From Desulfocapsa sp. (GTDB lineage: Bacteria > Desulfobacterota > Desulfobulbia > Desulfobulbales > Desulfocapsaceae), in the NCBI GenBank assembly GCA_029935135.1, contig JAOZKX010000150.1, positions 1 to 5,985 of the forward strand: a DNA stretch of 5,985 bases. The letters run 5' to 3'. The notes beneath the pieces were generated by a model that saw only the letters and a program-made list of their open reading frames with translations, ran no database searches and was not told the DNA's origin. The position numbers were made by a program, and so were the translations under genes. Below are positions 1 to 5,074 of this stretch, piece by piece; positions within the stretch are counted from its first letter, which is position 1; each line of letters begins with the position of its first letter.

Positions 1-4
1 TTTC

Positions 5-35
5 ACCCCACACCGTAAACCGCACACCGCATACC
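5..35. repeat. Short array of imperfect 7-base tandem repeats
   Basis: On the plus strand the sequence reads ACCCCAC, ACCGTAA, ACCGCAC, ACCGCAT, ACC, which is about 4.4 units in exact 7-base register with consensus ACCGYAN. On the minus strand the units read like CGGTGTG and CGGTTTA. The array begins four bases beyond the pyrR stop codon. The four bases at the window edge (TTTC) do not fit the pattern, so the array seems to decay there, although more units could lie outside. The periodicity is seen directly. That it belongs to a genome-wide family of intergenic heptamer repeats is inference. It has no U-run or stem like an intrinsic terminator. Confidence 0.7.
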
Positions 36-39
36 TTTA

Positions 40-567
40 TTATTCAAGAATGACTTCATCGCGGTCGCCATGTTCTTTCATGATGACCTTTATTTTTTCG
101 TCGGAACGAACGCCTGTGGATACGCCGAGGTAATCAGCTTGGATCGGGAGTTCGCGCCCCTCTCTGTCTACGAGTACGGCAAGTTGTACAGAACGGGGGC
201 GGCCATAGTCTGTTAACGCATCCATGGCAGCCCGGATGGTTCTCCCGGTGAAGAGTACATCATCAACCAGAATGATATCTTTCCCTTCCACCATAAAGCA
301 GACATCCGTTTTTTTCACAATGGGATTCTGGCTGATCAGGCTCCAGTCATCACGGTAGAGATTTATATCAAGACTGCCGTATGGAATCTCTGTGGTGGTC
401 TGCTCTTGAATAATCGACCTGATCCGTTGGGCAAGAAAAACCCCACAGGTATGAATACCCACTATGGCAAGGTTTTCACGATCATGGTTCCTTTCAAGAA
501 TCTGGAGAGCGATTCTGTTTACAGCAAGGGAAAGGTCGACAGAAGTAAGAATTGTCCTTTTTTCCAT
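40..567 (-). CDS. pyrR: PyrR: pyrimidine operon regulator / uracil phosphoribosyltransferase
   Basis: This 175-residue protein matches PyrR in length and motifs. PyrR proteins are type I phosphoribosyltransferases that make UMP from uracil and PRPP; in many bacteria they also bind pyr mRNA leaders and promote attenuation when UMP is high. The PRPP-binding loop is plain at residues 97-110 (DIILVDDVLFTGRT), with the two acidic residues at 102-103. It is followed by the family block GRPRSVQLAVLVDREGRELP at about 122-141. The start is an ATG with a GAGG-type ribosome site inside the end of purN, and only two bases separate the genes, so translation is probably coupled. Its place at the end of a purine operon is unusual, since pyrR more often precedes pyrB. 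No PyrR-binding leader is visible here, so the regulatory role is untested; it may act mainly in uracil salvage. The residues after 148 differ from the usual PyrR ending but the fold is complete. Confidence 0.95.
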   Translation of the reverse strand: MEKRTILTSVDLSLAVNRIALQILERNHDRENLAIVGIHTCGVFLAQRIRSIIQEQTTTEIPYGSLDINLYRDDWSLISQNPIVKKTDVCFMVEGKDIILVDDVLFTGRTIRAAMDALTDYGRPRSVQLAVLVDREGRELPIQADYLGVSTGVRSDEKIKVIMKEHGDRDEVILE

Positions 568-569
568 AC

Positions 570-1151
570 CTATCCCTCAACCCTGTTCCAGAAAAAGTCT
601 ATCCCTTTTGCATCTACACGATTTAAGGCTTCTGGAAAGGCTTCACATTCTACTGCAAACACCTTATCCCCAATTTCATGGGGAGTGTCTTCATAAGCAA
701 GTTCCACGCTTTTCTGCAGGATAATAGGACCTTCGTCGTACACTTCATTGGCAAAATGCACCGTGCAACCGGTGACCAGACAGCCTCGTTTCTTCACAGC
801 CTTATGTACCCTGGAGCCATAAAAACCATCCCCGCAAAATGCTGGAATCAGAGAGGGATGAATATTAATAACTGAACGAGCCAACGATGCAGGAGCGCTG
901 TAGAGCTTAAGAAATCCAGCCAAAACGATCACATCCACATCATATTCCCGGATAATTTTGTTAATGGCATCATTTCCTGCTGCATGAAAAGCGGGATAGG
1001 CATAATTCTCCGCCTTGCTTAAACCAAGGGCATCAGAAACATTTGAGATCACCACCTGCACTTCAGCCTGTAGAGTTCCGGCCTTGAATCTCTCATGAAA
1101 ATTATCGAGAGTGCGCCCACTTCCAGACAGTAACACTGCCATCTTCAGCAT
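570..1151 (-). CDS. purN: PurN: phosphoribosylglycinamide formyltransferase 1
   Basis: This 193-residue protein is the folate-dependent GAR transformylase, which moves the formyl group of 10-formyl-THF to GAR in the third step of purine synthesis in the cytoplasm. The catalytic triad known from E. coli PurN is present: Asn96 and His98 in the INIHPSL block, and Asp139 in the YDEGPIILQ block, with GCTVHF at 128-133. It is slightly shorter than E. coli PurN (about 212 residues). Two regions are of a variant type: the N-terminal phosphate loop reads SGSGRTL (9-15) where E. coli has a GSN motif, and the region after HPSL reads FCGDGFYG (105-112) rather than FPG. I take these as marks of a PurN subgroup, not damage. 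The ATG has an AGGAG site about nine bases upstream, close to the purH stop; an in-frame ATG at codon 4 is a possible alternative. It lies 11 bases after purH and 2 before pyrR. Confidence 0.94.
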   Translation of the reverse strand: MLKMAVLLSGSGRTLDNFHERFKAGTLQAEVQVVISNVSDALGLSKAENYAYPAFHAAGNDAINKIIREYDVDVIVLAGFLKLYSAPASLARSVINIHPSLIPAFCGDGFYGSRVHKAVKKRGCLVTGCTVHFANEVYDEGPIILQKSVELAYEDTPHEIGDKVFAVECEAFPEALNRVDAKGIDFFWNRVEG

Positions 1152-1162
1152 AACAAAATCTC

Positions 1163-1780
1163 CTATCTAAAATAGTCGTTACTGTCGACATCCACCTTTT
1201 CAAGCCAGTTTGAAATAGTGGTATCATAGGAAGATGTCAGGGCAAAAACTTTAGCTGCCAGACGAAATCTAGTCTTGAGAGTAGTATTACCGGTCTCTTT
1301 CATCTCCTGAAGAACAATGGCATAATCTGCAGGATCAACAATCACAGTAACATCGTGAAAGTTTTTTGCAGAAGCACGAAGAAGAGTCGGCCCACCAATA
1401 TCAATATTTTCAATGGCATCGGCAAGACTGCAGTTCGGATCTGCCACTGTCTTTTCAAATGCATATAAATTTACAGCAATAAGATCAATATTCTTCAATC
1501 CATTTTCTGCACACTGTTTCTGATGGTCAGCATTGGCACGCTGATTAAGGATACCGCCATGCACCTTGGGATGCAAAGTCTTTACCCGACCGTCGAGCAT
1601 TTCCGGGAAACCAGTGAACTCAGAGACATCCATCACACTCAGTCCAGACTCCCGCATTACCTTGGCTGTTCCACCGGTGGAGAGGATTTCGACTCCCATT
1701 TCAACAAGTGCCTTTGCAAAATCTTCAATTCCTGACTTGTCTGTAAGGCTGATCAGAGCCCTTTCTATTGTATTCGCCAT
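1163..1780 (-). CDS. purH: Stand-alone IMP cyclohydrolase (N-terminal domain of PurH)
   Basis: The 205 residues correspond to the N-terminal, MGS-like domain of bifunctional PurH, which closes FAICAR to IMP, the last step of purine synthesis. Family blocks follow in order: [12 protein letters not shown] (14-25), STGGTAK (34-40), [20 protein letters not shown] (55-74), AVNLYAF (102-108) and [15 protein letters not shown] (126-140). Residues matching the catalytic set of human ATIC (Lys66, Tyr104, Asp125, Lys137) are Lys67, Tyr106, Asp127 and Lys139, so the cyclohydrolase should be active. The AICAR transformylase half (about 320 residues in ordinary PurH) is absent: a TAG stop is followed 11 bases later by purN, with no remnant. 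The split looks natural, because the reading frame is intact and the stop is neatly packed against the purN ribosome site. AICAR formylation must be done by a gene elsewhere. The ATG follows an AGAGGA site and begins a probable purH-purN-pyrR operon. Confidence 0.94.
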   Translation of the reverse strand: MANTIERALISLTDKSGIEDFAKALVEMGVEILSTGGTAKVMRESGLSVMDVSEFTGFPEMLDGRVKTLHPKVHGGILNQRANADHQKQCAENGLKNIDLIAVNLYAFEKTVADPNCSLADAIENIDIGGPTLLRASAKNFHDVTVIVDPADYAIVLQEMKETGNTTLKTRFRLAAKVFALTSSYDTTISNWLEKVDVDSNDYFR

Positions 1781-1784
1781 CTTT

Positions 1785-1790
1785 TCCTCT
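1785..1790 (-). promoter_or_regulatory. Ribosome binding site of purH
   Basis: The minus strand reads AGAGGA followed by AAAG and the purH ATG. It sits in a purine-rich run (GAAGAAGAGG). This supports the start chosen at 1780 over any downstream ATG. Confidence 0.7.
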
Positions 1791-1796
1791 TCTTCT

Positions 1797-1897
1797 TTAT
1801 GATTGACTGGTTATTACTGCAATATTGTTTCTCATGAATTTAAAAAATCTCTAACAGTTCTTCCAGCGACAAATCTTCCATCATCGCTGTCAGTCAT
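1797..1897 (-). other. Two tiny overlapping reading frames between hslR and purH (possible leader)
   Basis: The 109-bp gap between hslR and purH contains two small minus-strand frames. The first (1832-1897) would encode 21 residues, beginning MTDSDDGRF; its ATG overlaps the last codons of hslR in another frame. Its TGA overlaps the ATG of the second frame (1797-1835) in an ATGA arrangement. The second would encode [12 protein letters not shown] and stops directly before the purH ribosome site. No strong ribosome site precedes the first frame, and I recognise neither peptide. The same region holds a 6-bp inverted repeat (CAGCGA at 1864-1869, TCGCTG at 1884-1889) and no convincing promoter. These could be chance frames in a short leader. 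Confidence 0.2.
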
Positions 1898-2285
1898 TTT
1901 TACGGATAAACTCTCGTATCTTTCGCCGATCTCTTTTACCTGGTCGTTTATCTGGAACAGACTGCCCGGCATAGAAAAGAGAACGGATTTTTCGCTGTTC
2001 TTCTCTTTTTTGTATGGATTCTTCAGTCTCTTCGTATAGTGTCTGGGCAATCCTGGCAGGTCCCCGCTTCTCTAACAATGCCAGGACAAGCACAGTAAAT
2101 TCAATTTCAGCCTTTTGAATGCTCAACACATCGCTTACTTTTACAATTTTGGATGGTTTGCAGCGTTGTCCATTGACAAATACCTTCCCACCACTGGCAG
2201 CCTTGGATGCCAACCCCCTGGTTTTAAAAAAACGGGCAGCCCACAACCACTTATCTATTCGAACCTGTATCTGTTTGTCGCTCAT
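1890..2285 (-). CDS. hslR: Hsp15-type S4-domain RNA-binding protein
   Basis: The 131-residue protein has the size and form of Hsp15 (E. coli HslR, about 133 residues). Hsp15 binds stalled 50S subunits that still carry a nascent chain and helps recycle them, notably after heat stress. An S4 RNA-binding domain fills about residues 8-60, with the typical start VRIDKWLWAARFFKTR (8-23) and the block GKVFVNGQRCKPSK (33-46). The C-terminal tail is strongly basic (RPGKRDRRKIREFIRK, 114-129), as in the family. The start is the ATG just before this domain; the ribosome site ahead of it is weak, since the near-upstream bases are mostly A and T. It is upstream of purH on the same strand with 109 bases between, so it may or may not share that transcript, and it is divergent from metF. 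Confidence 0.93.
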   Translation of the reverse strand: MSDKQIQVRIDKWLWAARFFKTRGLASKAASGGKVFVNGQRCKPSKIVKVSDVLSIQKAEIEFTVLVLALLEKRGPARIAQTLYEETEESIQKREEQRKIRSLFYAGQSVPDKRPGKRDRRKIREFIRKND

Positions 2286-2443
2286 ATTTTTTAATGCAGA
2301 CCTGTGCAGGATTTACAAAAATCGAAAACAACTAACCTACAATGAAAATGGAGAAAAGCATATAAAAAGATAGTGAAACAGGCAAGCAGCGTTGAGATAT
2401 TCCTATTTCAGGTTGTCGAAATTGTGAAAAAAGAGTAAACACC

Positions 2444-2471
2444 TTGGAAAATTCTCCATACAACATATTGT
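2444..2471 (+). promoter_or_regulatory. Candidate sigma70-type promoter of metF-folE2
   Basis: TTGGAA (four of six matches to the -35 consensus) and TATTGT (four of six to the -10) are separated by 16 bases, placing a start of transcription about 20 bases before the metF ATG. A weaker pair lies about 30 bases upstream. In an AT-rich region such matches arise easily, so this is only a suggestion. Confidence 0.25.
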
Positions 2472-2487
2472 TATTAAACTTTTCCCC

Positions 2488-2493
2488 AAGAGA
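2488..2493 (+). promoter_or_regulatory. Ribosome binding site of metF
   Basis: AAGAGA lies five bases before the metF ATG. It is a modest Shine-Dalgarno match but well placed, and it supports the start at 2499. Confidence 0.5.
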
Positions 2494-2498
2494 AATCC

Positions 2499-3389
2499 AT
2501 GCTCGTTAAAGATCTGCTCGAAAATCATAAAACAACATTTAGTTTTGAATTTTTCCCTCCAAAAGAAGATGCTGCCGCTGATCGCCTGCTGGATACTATC
2601 TCAAACCTTATGCCTCTGGGTCCTTCCTATGTAAGTGTGACCTATGGTGCCGGTGGAACCACACGAGACAGAACCCACGACCTCGTTGTACGGATCAAGA
2701 AACAGACTGACATTACCGTTGTGTCCCATCTCACCTGTGTTGGCAGCAGCCGTGAGGAGATGCACCTTATATTAGAGAAATACAGAGAAGCTGGAGTCAA
2801 CAACATCCTGGCCCTTCGTGGTGACCCGCCCAAAGATGACCCTGACTATGATCACACAAAGGATGACTTCACCTATTCCACAGACCTTGTCGCCTATATC
2901 AAAAAATATTTTCCTGAAATGTGCGTGGGAGTAGCTGGCTTCCCGGAAGGGCATCCGGCAACGCCTAATCGCCTGCAGGAAATCGACTATCTGAAAGAAA
3001 AAGTTGATGCCGGAGCTGACTATATTGTAACCCAGCTCTTTTTTGATAATCGTGATTTCTATGACTACTGTGAGCGATGTGAACTGGCCGGTATCCATGT
3101 GCCGAACATCGCAGGGATCATGCCGGTCAACACCAAGAGTGGACTGATCCGTACGGCAGAACTGGCCGGCGGGGCAAGGATCCCAGCCCGTTTATTAAAG
3201 GCGGTCTATCGTGCAGAAAATGATGAATTTGTAGAGAAAGTTGGCATCCACTGGGCCACAGAACAGATACGAGACCTCCTTGACAACGATGTCCGGGGAA
3301 TCCAGTTCTTCACGCTGAACTCCTCTCTTGCCACCCAGGAGATATACAAATCTCTTGGTGTTCGGGATTCTACCCAACTACGAAACTAA
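2499..3389 (+). CDS. metF: MetF: 5,10-methylenetetrahydrofolate reductase
   Basis: At 296 residues this is the same length as E. coli MetF and has no C-terminal regulatory domain of the eukaryotic type. The FAD-containing TIM-barrel enzyme reduces 5,10-methylene-THF to 5-methyl-THF, the methyl donor for methionine synthase. Visible family motifs are FSFEFFPPK (14-22; Glu17 corresponds to the catalytic Glu28 of E. coli), SVTYGAGGTTRDRT (46-59), SHLTCVG (76-82), ALRGDPP (105-111; Asp109 matches the flavin-contacting Asp120), GFPEGHP (147-153), DYIVTQLFFD (174-183; Gln179 matches the folate-contacting Gln183) and IPGIMP-like IAGIMPV (204-210). All key residues are present. Whether NADH, NADPH or another donor is used cannot be read from the sequence. 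No MetV partner, typical of acetogen-type enzymes, is next to it. The gene leads a two-gene unit with folE2 six bases downstream, both acting in folate metabolism. Confidence 0.97.
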   Translation: MLVKDLLENHKTTFSFEFFPPKEDAAADRLLDTISNLMPLGPSYVSVTYGAGGTTRDRTHDLVVRIKKQTDITVVSHLTCVGSSREEMHLILEKYREAGVNNILALRGDPPKDDPDYDHTKDDFTYSTDLVAYIKKYFPEMCVGVAGFPEGHPATPNRLQEIDYLKEKVDAGADYIVTQLFFDNRDFYDYCERCELAGIHVPNIAGIMPVNTKSGLIRTAELAGGARIPARLLKAVYRAENDEFVEKVGIHWATEQIRDLLDNDVRGIQFFTLNSSLATQEIYKSLGVRDSTQLRN

Positions 3390-3395
3390 TCCCTG

Positions 3396-4133
3396 ATGAA
3401 GATCCAATCTGTTGGAATCAAAGATATCCAGATTCCGGTACGCATACGAGAAAAGAATGGCGGCCTGCAAAACAGTGTCGCCCGCGTTTCCCTGCAGGCC
3501 AGTTTGCCAGGAGAACAGAGAGAGAGCTGTGTGCACACATTCACCTCTGTCCTCAATAAATACATGGACGAAATGAGCGTCACCATTTTTCCGGAACTCC
3601 TTGCCGAAATCAAAGATGGTTTAGGTGCCGAAAGTGCCCGCCTGGAAATGTCTTTTCCCTATTTTATCGAAAAAAAGGCACCTGTTTCAAGAACGCGAAG
3701 CCTTATGGAGTATGAGTGTTCCTTCACCGGCAACATCGGCAGTGACGATGATTTCGTCCTCTCAGTCAAAGTTCCAGTCACCTCACTTTGTCCCTGTTCC
3801 AAAGAGATCAGTTCGTTTGGCGCTCATAATCAGCGCGCCGAAGTAACCCTTAATGTAAAATTCAGAAAATTCATCTGGATGGAAGATCTTATCCGTATGA
3901 TTGAAGATTCCGCCTCATGCGAACTCTGGGCATTGCTTAAGCGACCGGATGAGAAATTTGTTACTGAAAAAGCCTACGAAAACCCCATGTTTGTGGAAGA
4001 TGTGGTCAGAAAAGTTGCAGTCAATGCCCTTGCGAACAAAAATATCACCTGGTTTTCTGCAAGTGTTGAAAGCTTTGAGTCAATCCACAAGCACAGTGCC
4101 TATGCCTATGTGGATTCAAATGAAATCCGTTAA
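3396..4133 (+). CDS. folE2: GTP cyclohydrolase FolE2 (type IB)
   Basis: This 245-residue protein belongs to the GCYH-IB family, which turns GTP into dihydroneopterin triphosphate, the first step of folate synthesis, without the zinc dependence of FolE. The signature block VPVTSLCPCSKEISSFGAHN (126-145) is clear, followed by RPDEKFVTEKAYENPMFVED (183-202) and SIHKHSAYAYV (229-239). By spacing against the Neisseria enzyme, the metal ligands would be Cys132, His144 and Glu186, with Glu201 as the further active-site glutamate; this alignment is from memory. The N-terminal half is divergent: the start is short, and the usual GTHMSRF block is replaced by a segment around RESCVHTFTSVLN (43-54). No ribosome site is visible before the ATG, so translation may be coupled to metF, six bases upstream. 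It converges with the cyclase gene, 19 bases away. Queuosine or other pterin routes could also use its product. Confidence 0.94.
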   Translation: MKIQSVGIKDIQIPVRIREKNGGLQNSVARVSLQASLPGEQRESCVHTFTSVLNKYMDEMSVTIFPELLAEIKDGLGAESARLEMSFPYFIEKKAPVSRTRSLMEYECSFTGNIGSDDDFVLSVKVPVTSLCPCSKEISSFGAHNQRAEVTLNVKFRKFIWMEDLIRMIEDSASCELWALLKRPDEKFVTEKAYENPMFVEDVVRKVAVNALANKNITWFSASVESFESIHKHSAYAYVDSNEIR

Positions 4134-4137
4134 CAGA

Positions 4138-4155
4138 TAACAAATAATCTTGTTA
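4138..4155. terminator. Weak inverted repeat in the convergent gap
   Basis: TAACAA (4138-4143) and TTGTTA (4150-4155) form a perfect 6-bp inverted repeat around a 6-base loop, between the stop codons of folE2 and the cyclase gene; the right arm includes the cyclase stop. It is the only symmetrical element in the 19-bp gap and might end transcription from both sides. The stem is AT-rich with a single G-C pair and there is no clear U-run, so it would be a poor intrinsic terminator. Confidence 0.2.
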
Positions 4156-5070
4156 CATTGCCTTGCAAGTTGCCCTGTTGCGGCCTTCCTGTTTCGAGTA
4201 ATAGAGCAGGTCATCTGCCTCTCTCACCAGATCATCAATGGATTCCCCCTGACTGGGAACAATCGTAAAACAGCCGATACTGACAGTCAGGATTTTTTCA
4301 CAGCGGGAAAAATTGTGGGGAATCTCCAAGTCACGAACTGCCTGCAGAATTGCTTTTGACATTTCCTGAGCGCCTGTCTTATCTGTATCAGGCAAGACAC
4401 AGATAAATTCTTCTCCACCAAAGCGGGCCGCAAGGTCATGGGATCGATGCATACAACCATGAACTGCACTTGCAACCTGTTTGAGACATTCATCGCCGGC
4501 AATATGCCCATAGTTGTCGTTAAACAATTTAAAAAAGTCAATATCCAGCATAATAAGAGCAATGGGTGACTTGTTTCTATGAGCTCGACGCATCTCAACT
4601 TCCAGATGCTCCTCAAACCGTCGCCTGTTGGCAATCCCGGTCAAGCCATCAATCAGTGCCTGCCTGGCATGGAAATCGCGTTCTTTTTTCAGCTCAAGGT
4701 GAATCTTTACCCGGGCTCTCAAAATGGCCTTTCGAATTGGTTTATGGATGTAATCAACAGCTCCAGCAGCAAAGCCTTTCGTCTCATCCTCTTCTTCTTC
4801 CAGGGCAGTAATAAATATTACTGGAATATCAGCAGTTAACCTGTTTTTCTTTATGGCCTGACAAACGGCATAACCATCCATTTCCGGCATCAGGACATCC
4901 AGCAGGATAAGATCAGGATGCGGTTCCTTTATCACGGCCTGCAGAGCTTGTTTGCCACTGACCACACCAATCACACGGCAAAAATCCTTCAATGCGTCAT
5001 GAATCAACATAACATTGATCCCCTCATCATCCACCACCAGAATCGTCGGTTGTTGCTTGGGTTTATGCAT
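4153..5070 (-). CDS. Response-regulator diguanylate cyclase (receiver-GGDEF)
   Basis: This protein of about 305 residues has an N-terminal receiver domain and a C-terminal GGDEF domain, like PleD or WspR in outline, and should make c-di-GMP from two GTP when phosphorylated. Numbering from the TTG at 5073, the receiver (10-125) has the acidic pair Asp15-Asp16, phosphoacceptor Asp59 in LLDVLMPEMDG, Thr89 and Lys111. The GGDEF domain (about 138-304) opens with DGLTGIANRRRF and has the metal site LDIDFFK (176-182) and active-site GGEEF (219-223). An RxxD motif (210-213) sits exactly five residues before GGEEF, so the inhibitory I-site is intact and product inhibition is expected. It is cytoplasmic, with no membrane segment. 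I prefer the ATG at 5070; a TTG one codon upstream fits the ribosome site spacing better and adds one residue. It follows the kinase gene by only a few bases, so that kinase is the likely phosphate source. Confidence 0.97.
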   Translation of the reverse strand: MHKPKQQPTILVVDDEGINVMLIHDALKDFCRVIGVVSGKQALQAVIKEPHPDLILLDVLMPEMDGYAVCQAIKKNRLTADIPVIFITALEEEEDETKGFAAGAVDYIHKPIRKAILRARVKIHLELKKERDFHARQALIDGLTGIANRRRFEEHLEVEMRRAHRNKSPIALIMLDIDFFKLFNDNYGHIAGDECLKQVASAVHGCMHRSHDLAARFGGEEFICVLPDTDKTGAQEMSKAILQAVRDLEIPHNFSRCEKILTVSIGCFTIVPSQGESIDDLVREADDLLYYSKQEGRNRATCKAM

Positions 5071-5074
5071 CAAC

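Larger units (their letters stand above)
2286..2498. promoter_or_regulatory. Divergent intergenic region between hslR and metF
   Basis: This AT-rich 213-bp stretch must hold the promoters for both hslR (leftward) and metF-folE2 (rightward). I see no gene-length frame, tRNA or recognisable riboswitch in it. Rightward promoter candidates are TTGTCG at 2413-2418 with TAAACA at 2436-2441 (17-base spacer), and TTGGAA at 2444-2449 with TATTGT at 2466-2471 (16-base spacer). A small palindrome AACA-TAT-TGTT covers 2462-2472. The segment CTTGGAAAA (2443-2451) can pair with TTTTCCCCAAG (2480-2490) if two C residues bulge; this might fold over the metF ribosome site. Confidence 0.5.

Noticed and set aside
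5..35. The short repeats as a CRISPR array
   Set aside because: Units are seven bases with no spacers; this is a simple tandem repeat.
1163..1780. purH as a truncated pseudogene
   Set aside because: The frame is intact, catalytic residues of the cyclohydrolase are kept, and purN follows 11 bases later with its ribosome site next to the stop. No decayed transformylase sequence is seen.
1864..1889. Inverted repeat CAGCGA/TCGCTG after hslR as a terminator
   Set aside because: The stem is only six bases with a 14-base loop and no U-run directly follows it.
2286..2498. A SAM, SAH or THF riboswitch ahead of metF
   Set aside because: No conserved riboswitch core that I can recognise is present, and the region is AT-rich with only weak pairing.
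2772..3098. A 108-codon minus-strand frame inside metF
   Set aside because: It is antisense to conserved metF motifs and has no ribosome site or family resemblance.
4287..4634. A 115-codon minus-strand frame within the cyclase gene
   Set aside because: It is a shifted-frame reading of the GGDEF coding region; the other frame carries all catalytic residues.
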